Assembly (NCBI GenBank): GCA_023807065.1
Contig: JAJJLU010003499.1
Span: forward strand, 1-64,000
Reading direction: 5' to 3'
DNA: 64,000 nucleotides
DNA from: Isotricha intestinalis
Lineage: Eukaryota > Ciliophora > Litostomatea > Vestibuliferida > Isotrichidae
The notes below the pieces were generated by a model that saw only the letters and a program-made list of their open reading frames with translations, did not search any database and was not told the origin of the DNA. Shown here piece after piece: positions 31,001 to 39,454 of the stretch (position 1 is the first letter of the stretch; each line of letters begins with the position of its first letter). A program made the translations under genes and the position numbers.

Positions 31001-32047
31001 TTGATTATTTTTTTTAGCGATTAATTTTCTATCATTATTATGTTTTAAAATAATAGTATTTATATTAAGAACTATAACTTCTTTGTCTTTCCTAGAAATC
31101 ATTTTATAAATCCTATGAAAAGATTTAGAACTTATACTAATATTTTGATTAAAACAAAAATGATTTCCTGAAAATATATAATTTACCGATTGAAGTTCTA
31201 TTATTTTTTTCATTAATTGAGATTGTTTTTCATTTATTTTTTCTAAATTATTGAAATTTCCATTTTTTGTGAATTTTTTTCTAAATTCTATTTCATCTTC
31301 ATTTGACATTTTAGTATAATTTATTTGATCAAAAATACATATTTTATCACCAATTAATTCCCTTATTTTATTTGAAGATTTTTCAATAATTCTTATTGGT
31401 TTTTCACTGAAATAAAAAGAATAAATTCCTTTTCTAATAATATTACTTTTTTTATCTTGATTATTGTTAATGAAATAATTATTGAAAGTTTTATTATTTC
31501 CTTTATTATCATTATTATTATTCTCTATTAAATTTTCTAAATTAGAAATATTATCATTTGATTCAATTGAAGATTTAGTTTTTATTTCTTCATTACATAC
31601 AATACTAAAACCAAGAGTATCTAAATAAGAAATATATTCAGGTTCAAAAATCATCATTTGAGATATTTTTTTCAATGATTTTGAAGGGATTATTATTTCT
31701 TTTCCATAATTACTAAATCCTGATATTATATAATTAACATTTGGATTATTTAAACATTTTCTCTGATTTAAAATATGATTTTTAGTATATTCATCCTGTT
31801 CATTTACTTTTTGTATATGAAATAACCATAATATATTATGATTTTCATCAATAATTGGCATTAAATCAAAATAATTTATATCTGATGTATTTAAACAACC
31901 CATTAATTGAATTATTCTTTGAATTGATTTTGAATCAAAATCTTCAATCATTTGATAATTGTTTTCAATAATTATTCTATAAGTTCTTTTCCCCTTATTA
32001 TATATTTCTCTGTTGAAATACTTTCCTATATTTGACATATATTCCAT
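28031..32047 (-). CDS. Giant BspA-type (DUF285) repeat protein
   Basis: 1338 residues in three parts. Residues 1-~370 are a domain I do not recognise, with repeated paired motifs (INYFDLMPI..., NVNYIISGFSNYGKEIIIPSKSLKKIS; later VNYIFSGNHFCFNQNISISSKSFHRIYK) that suggest an internal duplication. Residues ~396-486 are a short tandem repeat (NENKSIFN with Leu/Asn spacers), followed by a Lys/Asn-rich disordered stretch. From ~830 to 1320 come about 18 tandem 26-residue units of the form FNTKNVENMEYMFSNCxSLxxLxLS, the DUF285/BspA leucine-rich-like repeat common in bacterial surface proteins and some protists. There is no signal peptide or membrane segment, so it is probably cytosolic and a binding scaffold. 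Ends in TAA at 28031. Confidence 0.85.
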   Translation of the reverse strand: MEYMSNIGKYFNREIYNKGKRTYRIIIENNYQMIEDFDSKSIQRIIQLMGCLNTSDINYFDLMPIIDENHNILWLFHIQKVNEQDEYTKNHILNQRKCLNNPNVNYIISGFSNYGKEIIIPSKSLKKISQMMIFEPEYISYLDTLGFSIVCNEEIKTKSSIESNDNISNLENLIENNNNDNKGNNKTFNNYFINNNQDKKSNIIRKGIYSFYFSEKPIRIIEKSSNKIRELIGDKICIFDQINYTKMSNEDEIEFRKKFTKNGNFNNLEKINEKQSQLMKKIIELQSVNYIFSGNHFCFNQNISISSKSFHRIYKMISRKDKEVIVLNINTIILKHNNDRKLIAKKNNQIGNINSETLSLFNNFKTPSKGFNFRIDNIPNENIKKEIKQIGGLFFNNLHENKSIFNNNLNENKSIFNNNLNENKGFFNLNENKSIFNNNSNENKSIFNLNENKSILNSNENKSIFNNNSNENKGIFNLNENKSIFNHTDIDIPKKNSYNLTHLITDNPILLTITSEKKMNKAQIINNKKKRNPLKKNNIGLNSEKKKDFDNNEIKWVINEKEDNSLEKEINWSLNLEKKDNLEKSVKWDFNLITKEEPKKEKKWGYNNKKIKENNKNKLKSEFNKNNIKNEELNFYNKNKDENKIQNEFKFNFLNFKDKNENIFKKDSNNHKNKFNWIFNKEYNENEYCNTNKKDFSFSEKDSRNLFSPSSLNEINPGKYNKEIKDNIKQLNNKKKEQIFSDDNESNKNHLSNIFNENIETSFTNFNSYKNIGSILCKYEIYNLNEKIQILGNDEFDTNINELKEKLFLDNINNDFNCYQFKKNGINILKFNQMALFKNLNGLFYNCSSLKSINLSKFISNNIESMKYLFHNCYSLESIVLTNFNTLNVKDMSYMFNFCYSLKEINLFSFNTKNVKNMSSMFSNCYSLKTLNLSNFNTEKVENMEYMFNNCKSLEKINLSSFNTEKVQNMKYMFNACYSLKSLDLLKFKTIKVQNMEFMFNDCYCLESLDISNFNTKNVKNMEYMFSNCKSLGEINIIPFNTENVKNIQNMFNGCSSLQSLDLSNFKTNNVENMNHMFSNCKFLKELCLLSFNTKNVENMEFMFNECYCLESLDISNFNTQNVKNMEYMFSNCKSLETINVSSFNTKNVENMEFMFNECSSLQSLDLSNFKTDNVENMEYMFSNCKALEEINILSFNTKNVENMESMFNGCSSLKNLNLLNFKTKNVENMNSMFSNCISLTEINLSSFNTKNVKNMEYMFYNCISLQLLDLSSFNTQNVQNMEYMFSNCESLYFLDLSSFNTNNVEEMSYMFDYCNQLKLENIKTNDQGIVDLILSIE
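28080..29540 (-). repeat. 78-bp tandem repeat array (26-residue BspA units)
   Basis: Within the 1338-residue gene, units recur every 78 bp. One example is the segment ending CCATAT at 28440 and again at 28518. Units alternate in type: one tends to end LSNF and the next SSF or LSF, giving a higher-order 156-bp period through the middle of the array. Confidence 0.85.
30590..30862 (-). repeat. Coding minisatellite (NENKSIFN units)
   Basis: About ten near-identical copies of a unit translating as NENKSIFN plus a 1-4 residue spacer (Leu or Asn), with unit lengths of about 24-36 bp, all multiples of three. Recent slippage expansion inside the BspA-type gene. Confidence 0.8.
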
Positions 32048-32419
32048 TTAATGAATTAGAACAATTATTATTAATTCTATAATTACAAATTAAAAAGAAT
32101 TTTTAAATTAAAATATTATTAATATATTTAACAGAATATTGAAAATGAAGAAAAAAATCAGAGTTTTATAAATAAATATAGTTAAAGTCGAATTGTGGAT
32201 AATAAAATGAAAATGATAATAAGTTTAATTTCAAAAGAAGAATTGAAACAATAACAAATTTTTAAAAAATTTTGTTTTTTATTTTAATTTTAATCTTTGA
32301 ATCATTTCTAATATTTATAAAAATAAAATTTAATATAAATTATAAATTCAGATGAAACGTAAAAATTTAAAGAATTATTAATTTTTAATGAATTTAATTA
32401 AATAACTTATAAAAAACAA
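32048..32419. other. Divergent promoter spacer
   Basis: 372 bp between the starts of the BspA-type gene (minus) and a coiled-coil gene (plus). AT-rich; no recognisable motif. Confidence 0.5.
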
Positions 32420-33880
32420 ATGTCAGAAAATTCAGATGGTGAAAAAAAGGAAAAAAAAAGTGAAATTGAAGAAGAAGAAGAAGAAGAGAAAAATGAAATT
32501 GAAAGAGAAGAAGAAGGAGAAAAAAATGAAAATGAAGAAGAAGAAGAAGAAGAAGAAGAGAAAAATGAAATTGAAAAACAAGAAGAAAAAAAAGAAAATG
32601 AAGAAAAAGAAGAAAAAAATGAAAATGAAGTCGAAGAAGATCCAGAAAAAAAAAAAAATGACTTTAAAATAAAAGAAAAGAAATATTTGGAAGAAATAGA
32701 AGAATTAAAAAAAGAATTAGAAAATGAAAAAAAAAAAAATGAATTTTTAAAAAATCCAAAACAAGAAATTTCAGAAATAAAATCTGAAATAAATAATATT
32801 CAAAAAGAAATAGATAATTTATATTCAGATAATTCAATTCAAAGAGAAAAATTAGAAAAAATGTCTAAAAAAATAGATGAAAGATTATTAAAAGTAAGTT
32901 TTAAAAAAATTTCAAATAAAATTAAAAATCAAAGAATTGAAGATATAAAAAATAAAAATAATAAAAATGAAAATTCTAAATTATCTGCTCAAGAAAAACA
33001 ATTAGAAAATATAACTAATTTAATAGAAATATATAAAAATGATAATAAAGAATTAAGAAAAAAATGTGAAAATATAGGAAATATAAATAATAGACATAAA
33101 TTAATTGATCAAAATAAAAAATATTCTTATTTAATTAATCAATTAAAAAAAGATATAACAATTAAAAAAAAACAATTAAAAGAACATTCAAATTGTTATA
33201 AAAATAGAGAAATATATAATAAAAGTTTATTAGATTTAAAAGATGAATTAAATCAAATAAAAGTAAAAAAAGATAATTTGGAATTAAAAATAAAAAATTT
33301 AGAAATTAGATGTGGAAAAGTTGAAGAATATAATAAACAAATAAAAGAAAAAGAAGAAAAAGAAAAAGTTGAAAATGTAAAATCAGGAAAAAAAGAAAAT
33401 AATAAAATTTCTGAAAATGAAAATGAAAAAGAAGAAGATGAAGAAAATGAAGAAAAAAAAGATATTTTAAATAATTTAGATATTTCAGAAGAAGAATTTA
33501 ATTTTATATTACAATCAATGAACAATGATAAAAAAAAATACGATGATTTTATTTCTAAAATTATAATAGATTTTAAAAATATTCAATCAATTAAAGGAAG
33601 ACATTTAAAAGAAAAAACAATAAAAGAAAATAAAATTGAAGATTTAAATAATCAAATTAATTTTTTTTCTCAAAAAACTCAAGAAGAAAAAGCTCAATCA
33701 AAAATATATAGATCACAAATAGAAGAGTATAATTCAAATGAAAAAGCATATACACAAAAAGATATTAATTTTGAGGGTCAAAGAAAAAAATTATCTAATG
33801 AAATTATTAATAAAGAAAAAACAATTAAAAATTTAACTAATGAATTAGAAAAATTTAGAAATAAAAATAAAAAAAAATAA
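32420..33880 (+). CDS. Acidic-headed coiled-coil protein
   Basis: 486 residues. The first ~85 are almost pure Glu/Lys/Asn repeats. The rest is near-continuous coiled coil (IEELKKELENEKKKNEFLKN; IKSEINNIQKEIDNLYSDN; LLDLKDELNQIKVKKDNLELKIKNLEIRCGKVEEYNKQIKE), with a small break at ~355-385 (LNNLDISEEEFNFILQSMNNDKKKYDDF). This build resembles ciliary and cytoskeletal coiled-coil proteins such as the CCDC/CFAP group, but no specific match is claimed. The TAA at 33878 directly follows a run of nine A. One A fewer would extend the frame to 33968 with a coding-like tail (LINYINTTKQNVENNS...QTSF, then TGA), so the true C-terminus may lie there. Confidence 0.72.
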   Translation: MSENSDGEKKEKKSEIEEEEEEEKNEIEREEEGEKNENEEEEEEEEEKNEIEKQEEKKENEEKEEKNENEVEEDPEKKKNDFKIKEKKYLEEIEELKKELENEKKKNEFLKNPKQEISEIKSEINNIQKEIDNLYSDNSIQREKLEKMSKKIDERLLKVSFKKISNKIKNQRIEDIKNKNNKNENSKLSAQEKQLENITNLIEIYKNDNKELRKKCENIGNINNRHKLIDQNKKYSYLINQLKKDITIKKKQLKEHSNCYKNREIYNKSLLDLKDELNQIKVKKDNLELKIKNLEIRCGKVEEYNKQIKEKEEKEKVENVKSGKKENNKISENENEKEEDEENEEKKDILNNLDISEEEFNFILQSMNNDKKKYDDFISKIIIDFKNIQSIKGRHLKEKTIKENKIEDLNNQINFFSQKTQEEKAQSKIYRSQIEEYNSNEKAYTQKDINFEGQRKKLSNEIINKEKTIKNLTNELEKFRNKNKKK

Positions 33881-34130
33881 CATAGATGACCTTATAAATT
33901 ATATTAATACTACTAAACAAAATGTAGAAAATAATTCTAAAAGTTCTGAAAGTCAAACTTCTTTTTGATATTAAATAAATATTTATCAATTATATATTAA
34001 AAAAAATATTGTTTAATAAATGTTTTTATATTGATTGATTAACTTATTGTAAATCTTAAACATAAAAAAGTGATGAATGACATTTTTTTTACATAAATAA
34101 TTAAAAATAACCATTATCAATTAAATATTA

Positions 34131-34481
34131 TCAATTAATTTCCATTGAAGATTCTCTTTTAGAAATTATATTTGGAATATTAGGAATTAAAGTTTCATTA
34201 TTAATTTTCTAGAAATTTTCATTATTTACTAATTCATGAATTGCAATATATGTAATATTTCTTCAGAAAATATTCTTTTGTAATTTTGTACTTAAATAAT
34301 TTGATAAATCAATATCATAATTTCTTTCTATTTCATCTGTACAAAAATTCTTTGTTTAATCACACCTAACATATGAAATTGTAATTATTGTAAATTTTCC
34401 ATTAATCCTTTTTTCATTCATTGAAATGTAATTAAACAACAGAAATAAAAGATTTAAATATAATGTTTTGTTAAATAGCAT
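34131..34481 (-). pseudogene. Small secreted-protein gene with three in-frame stops
   Basis: One unbroken frame of 117 codons runs from ATG (34481) to TGA (34131). It starts with a signal-peptide-like stretch (MLFNKTLYLNLLFLLF) and continues with KFTIITISYVRCD, TKNFCTDEIERNYDIDLSNYL, STKLQKNIF, RNITYIAIHELVNNENF and TLIPNIPNIISKRESSMEIN. Just three internal stops interrupt it: TAA after RCD, TGA after KNIF and TAG after NENF. There is no frameshift. A spacer of this length and composition should carry several times more stops, so this was recently a gene. All three stops fit single C-to-T or G-to-A changes from CAA, TGG and CAG. Family not recognised. Confidence 0.6.
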
Positions 34482-34644
34482 TAAAAATATTTTTAGTTAT
34501 ATTTTATTTATCTATTATTTGTTTTAAAATAATAAGAAGCTAAAAAGCATTTTGAAATTTATTGAATGTAAATTTTAAAACAAAATAATAAATTTAATAT
34601 ATTAATCATTTCATTATTTATAAAATCAATTAAAAAAAAAATAT

Positions 34645-37404
34645 TTAATATTTTGTTAAATTTGTTTTATAAAAATTTTCTCTACTTTTTCTTAAAAATT
34701 CTCTTTCTTCTTCAATATTATCTTTTTTAAAAGAATTTTTAATTTTATTGAAATACTCATCAGCATTAAAAGAAGGAGAACGATTCAAAATTTGAGAATG
34801 TTGAAAATTAATATTTGAAGTTGATTGATTATTATTTACATTATTAAATTTATTAAAAAGTTTAATATTAGATTGAGAATTATTATTATAATTAATTATC
34901 TTTTTATTATTTTGATAATTAATATTAAAAGTAGATTTTGAATTATTTAAAGTTTTATTAGGATTAAATTGATTATTATTATTATATGAAATTCTAAAAT
35001 TATTTTTCTTATTTAAAGTTTTTTCAATTTGAGAATCAATAAATTTATTTAATATTTTATTATTATTATTTAAATTAGTATTATTCATTTTCAATTTTTC
35101 AATTTCTAAATTTTGATATTGTAATTTTAAATTATTTTTTTCTAATTCAAATTTCATTTTTTCATTTTTTAAATCAGAAATAGAATTTTCAATATCATTA
35201 TAATGATTTTTAATTAAGTTTTTTTCATTGTCTAAAATTTTTTGTTTTTCATCAAATTTTTTAATAGCATTATTTAATCTTTTTGTTGCAATGGTTAAAT
35301 CTTCTCTATCTTTTTTTATTTGATTTACTTCTATTTCAATATTTTTTTTTGTATTTTGATATTCATTAAATTTATTTGTTATAAATATTTCTTGCTTTTT
35401 TAAATTATTTATTCTTTCTTTTATTTCCATTTCTTCTATTAAATATTCACTTTTATTTTTTAAAATATTTTCTTTTTGAGTTTCTAAAATTTGAAAATTT
35501 TCTTCTTTAAATTTTTTAAAATATTTTTTTTCTTCTTCTAATAATCTTTTTTCATATTCTACTTCATATAATTTTTTTTCATATTTTTGTTTTAAAGTTT
35601 CTAACTCGGATTTTAATTCATTATTTTTATTTTCGACTTCTATTTTTTCTTTTTCAATTTTATTTCTTTGTTCTTCTTCATCATTTTTTATTTTTAATAA
35701 TAAAGAATTTATTTGTTCTTTTTGATTATTTAATTTTATATTTTCTTCAATATTTAATTTTCTTTTTTCAGAAAAATCTTTTTCAAAAATTTCTTTTTCT
35801 TTTAAAAATAATTCTTTATCTTTATTAAGATTAATTTCAATATTTTTTAATTTATTTTCTAAATTTAATAAATTTTCATAATATAATTTATTTTCTTCTT
35901 TTTGATTTTCTTTTTCATTTGAAAATTTTAAAGCAATTTCATCTATTTGTTTATAAGAATTTTCTACTTTATTTAATAATTTATTTATTTCATTTTGTTG
36001 ATTAATTTGTTTTTCAAGATTTTTAATTTGATATTCAAAATTATTTTTTTGATTATTAATTTCATTTTTATAATTTTCATTTAATTTTTCTATTTCTTTT
36101 TCATGTATTTTTTTTAAATTCTCTTTTTCTTTATTTACTTCTTCTTTTATTTTGTTTTTTAAATTTTCTATTTCTTTGTTTAATAATTCTTCATTTTTTT
36201 TATATGTTTCTTCACTTATTTCTATATCTTTCTTTTGCTTTAATTTTATTTCTTCTAATTTTTTTTTATAATCTTCTTCTTTTTTTTTTATTATTGAATC
36301 TTTATTATTTATTTCTTCTTCTTTTTCTTCAATTTCTTTATTTTTTTCATTTATTATCTTTTCTAATTCTTTTATTTTTATTTCATATTTTTCTTTTTCT
36401 TCTTTTAATTTTTTTTTTAATGTATTTATCATTTCTTCATCTTGTTTTTTTTCGTTAATATTTGAAACTAAATCTTCAGTAAATATTTTATTTCTTTTTA
36501 TTGAAAAATCATTTTTTAAATTTTTTATATTATTTTCTTCTTTTATTTTTTCTTCTTTTTTACTATATAAATTATTAAGATTAATGTCTTTTTCATTTTG
36601 ATTTAAAGATTTATTATTTTGTTTAATATCTTTATTAATATTTTCTTTATTTCTTTTATTAGAATTATTATCTTTTTTTTTTTTATTTGGACTTGCACTA
36701 TTTCCTCTTCTTCTTCTACCAAAATTTTCAAATAATGAAGAAGGATTATCTTTAATTTCTTCTTCTTTTTTTATATTATTTTCTGTATTCAATTCGAATT
36801 CTTTTTTATTATCAATTATTATATTTTCTAAATTTTCATTATTATTTTCTATAATTAATTTTTTTTCATTGTTATTATCAAAGATATTACTTTCAAATTC
36901 GACATTATTATTTAAAGGAATGTTTTTTCTATTAAATTCAAAATTATTATTATTATCATTTATTAAATTATTTCCATTATTAAAATCCAAATCTCTTTTT
37001 TCTTTAACATTCCTCCTATTAAATTCATAATTATTATAATTATTCATCAGAATATTTTCATTATTAAATTGATTATTATTTTCATTATTAAATTCATTTA
37101 AAATATTACTCATAGGATTATTTTCGAATTTATCAAATTTAATTTCATTTTGTAAATTAGATAAAATATTATTATTATTTTCAAAATCCATAAAATTTTG
37201 TTTTTTATCATTTTTTTTTTCAGGTTCAGAACTATGAGTTTGATGAACAAATTTATCACTATTTGATTCAGTTATATTTTCTCTTTTATCATTAAATCTT
37301 CTATGTAAATCTTCAAAATTTATTTTATTATTATTTTGAGATAAATTATCTGTTATATTTGACAGTGATTCTTGTTCAAAATTATCATAAATATTATCAT
37401 TCAT
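34645..37404 (-). CDS. Long coiled-coil protein, possibly FBF1-like (transition fibre)
   Basis: 919 residues. The N-terminal ~230 residues are acidic and Asn-rich with short recurring motifs (EFNRRNV, EFNRKNI, LNNNVEFESN). Next is SSLFENFGRRRRGNSASPNKKKK at about 226-248. From ~310 to ~830 it is almost continuous coiled coil. The tail is Asn/Ser-rich and closes with SPSFNADEYFNKIKNSFKKDNIEEEREFLRKSRENFYKTNL. A disordered head with a GRRR-type motif and a long C-terminal coiled coil resembles FBF1, a distal-appendage/transition-fibre protein of cilia. Composition bias makes such a match weak, so treat FBF1 as a hypothesis. The coding region is clearly real. Ends in TAA. Confidence 0.72.
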   Translation of the reverse strand: MNDNIYDNFEQESLSNITDNLSQNNNKINFEDLHRRFNDKRENITESNSDKFVHQTHSSEPEKKNDKKQNFMDFENNNNILSNLQNEIKFDKFENNPMSNILNEFNNENNNQFNNENILMNNYNNYEFNRRNVKEKRDLDFNNGNNLINDNNNNFEFNRKNIPLNNNVEFESNIFDNNNEKKLIIENNNENLENIIIDNKKEFELNTENNIKKEEEIKDNPSSLFENFGRRRRGNSASPNKKKKDNNSNKRNKENINKDIKQNNKSLNQNEKDINLNNLYSKKEEKIKEENNIKNLKNDFSIKRNKIFTEDLVSNINEKKQDEEMINTLKKKLKEEKEKYEIKIKELEKIINEKNKEIEEKEEEINNKDSIIKKKEEDYKKKLEEIKLKQKKDIEISEETYKKNEELLNKEIENLKNKIKEEVNKEKENLKKIHEKEIEKLNENYKNEINNQKNNFEYQIKNLEKQINQQNEINKLLNKVENSYKQIDEIALKFSNEKENQKEENKLYYENLLNLENKLKNIEINLNKDKELFLKEKEIFEKDFSEKRKLNIEENIKLNNQKEQINSLLLKIKNDEEEQRNKIEKEKIEVENKNNELKSELETLKQKYEKKLYEVEYEKRLLEEEKKYFKKFKEENFQILETQKENILKNKSEYLIEEMEIKERINNLKKQEIFITNKFNEYQNTKKNIEIEVNQIKKDREDLTIATKRLNNAIKKFDEKQKILDNEKNLIKNHYNDIENSISDLKNEKMKFELEKNNLKLQYQNLEIEKLKMNNTNLNNNNKILNKFIDSQIEKTLNKKNNFRISYNNNNQFNPNKTLNNSKSTFNINYQNNKKIINYNNNSQSNIKLFNKFNNVNNNQSTSNINFQHSQILNRSPSFNADEYFNKIKNSFKKDNIEEEREFLRKSRENFYKTNLTKY

Positions 37405-37737
37405 ATTATTTAAATTATTATTTAATATATTAATATTTTATTTTTAAATGTTTATTATTTTTCAATAAAGTTATTTTTTTTTATTTATATTTTTCCTAAA
37501 ATTAATAACACCTTCCACAAAAAATGACTAATTATATTAAAATTGATAATCAAAATCTTTAATCTATATTAATACTATAAAATTTATAGTTTTCATATTT
37601 ACAAAAACAGTCAATCAATAAATTTTTAAATCAAAAAGAATTATTCTGTCAATAAAGATTAACAATTTATAAACAATTGATTCATACCAATAAAACAATA
37701 AATTAAAAAAAAATTAAAAAATTTCACAACTACTATA
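37405..37737. other. Spacer, no gene seen
   Basis: AT-rich upstream region of the minus-strand coiled-coil gene. No feature recognised. Confidence 0.5.
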
Positions 37738-37851
37738 TTAACAATTTTCTTTATCATCATTATTATTATTATTTTCAAAAACTAAACTAGAATTATCAAT
37801 TAAAATTACTTCAGCAATTCTTTGAGATGAAATCATGTCAATAAAACTAAC
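37738..37851 (-). pseudogene. 3' fragment of a minus-strand gene
   Basis: 38 codons without an internal stop, reading VSFIDMISSQRIAEVILIDN, then SSLVFENNNNNDDKENC and TAA at 37738. The frequency of Asp, Glu, Val and Ala codons marks it as coding-derived. Further upstream (toward 37950) the same strand breaks into stops and frame changes, so this looks like the surviving end of a decayed gene. Alternatively it is the last exon of a gene whose other exons I cannot see. Confidence 0.4.
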
Positions 37852-37956
37852 TTTATGATTTTTATTTCATTTCCATATATATCAGTTTACTCACATGAAG
37901 ATATAATTACAAATATTAACCATAAATCAAATGATATATAGACCCATTTAAATTTT

Positions 37957-39015
37957 TATTAGATGAAAGAAAAAGAGAAAAAACATATAAAAGAACAAAA
38001 ATTATTTCATCAGAATCAATGTTATTTGAAAAAGAAATATCAACAAATTCAAAAATATTATTATCAAAAATAGGAAAACATATAAAATATATAAAAAAAT
38101 CAACAAATGAAATATCAAAATTAAATGAAATATTTTTAGAAAGATCATCAAATAATGAATCAAATATTCAAAATAATAATTTACAAACAAAAGAATATTA
38201 ATAATAATAATATAATTGATAATAAATCAAAATATAAATTATCAACAAACTTTCATATATTAATAATAATTATAGAAAACAATTTAATAATGCTTTTTTA
38301 AGATTTAATCCAATTACTTATATGAATAATTTAAAAATATTAGAAAAAGCAGATCCTTTAATAAAAAAAGATATTGAAGATTTAAAAAAAAATATTGATG
38401 AAGAAATAAAAGAATAACAGATATACATAGAGTAAGAAAAAAGTATGATAAATTTATGGAAAAAAATAAAACAAAAAAAATGACTATAAGTAAAAGTACA
38501 AATTATTTATTAGAAACAATTAAACCTTTAATTTTATCTCCTTTAAAAAATAGTAATTCTAAAAATAGTTTTGATATAAAAATCTAATTTAACAAAAAAA
38601 TAAATTTATAATAAAAAAAAATTGAAAATTGAAGGAAAAGTTGAAGATTTAGAAAAAATAGTTGATTGTGCAAATTCAATTTCAGATTTAATTGATTAAA
38701 ATAATATTAAAAATAATATTGATAAATTTCTTTCTCAATATGTTTTTGATAATTATAATCAATTTAATGAAGAACATAAAAGAATTGAACCAAAAGATTT
38801 TTTTTAAAAGATAAAAAAATATTATTCTTCAGCAATTAAGTGATAGAAGTTTGAAAATTGATAAAAAATATTAATTGAACAAAAAAATATTCAATAACAA
38901 ATTCAAAATCTTAAAAATCAATATTTAAATAAAGTTAATCAAATAACTGATTTTTTAAAAAAAGATTTAAAATCAAATCTTGAAAAACATAAAATTAATT
39001 TAGATAATATTTAAG
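37957..39015 (+). pseudogene. Relic coiled-coil gene with many Gln/Trp-like stops
   Basis: The frame opens with DPFKFLLDERKREKTYKR and runs ~80 codons cleanly to TKEY at 38199. It then continues in the same frame through clusters of TAA/TGA to FNNAFLRFNPITYMNNLK, EKADPLIKKDIEDLKKNID, KYDKFMEKNKTKKM and LLETIKPLILSPLKN. One frame change occurs at a nine-A run (38613-38621). Then come EGKVEDLEKIVDCANSISDLID, FLSQYVFDNYNQFNEEHKRI and a Gln-rich coiled coil to about 39013. In the last part TGA is followed at once by TAG or TAA twice (SAIK..KFEN..KILIEQ). Cytosines in Ser, Thr and Pro codons survive while many Gln positions are TAA. Function unknown; coiled-coil protein. Confidence 0.55.
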
Positions 39016-39454
39016 TTTTTTTTTAAATATAAATTTATTATTTTAATTATTCTTTACATTTTATTTTATTTGAATTTAATTTTGCTAATAATTATATATT
39101 AATAATATATTTTTCATTTTGTTTCTAATTTTTATTAAATAATTAACATTCTATTCCATTGTAATAAATAACATAAAACCTTATATAATTTTTCTTTATT
39201 AATAACATTTAATATATTAAGTTATTCCTAAAAGATAAAATCATATATATATAAAACCAAAATAAATTTTTGAATTAATAATAAATATATTAATAATTTA
39301 ATCATCATGAAAAATTTATATTTAATTCATATCTAATATAGAAAAAAAAAATTTTTTATATTGATGTAATAAATATATTTAAATCCAAAACAAATATTTG
39401 TAATTAAATTTTATATATAAATAAATTCTTTAAAAAAAAATATTAATTAATTAT
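39016..39454. other. Spacer, no gene seen
   Basis: AT-rich convergent spacer between the relic on the plus strand and the next minus-strand gene. Nothing recognised. Confidence 0.5.
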
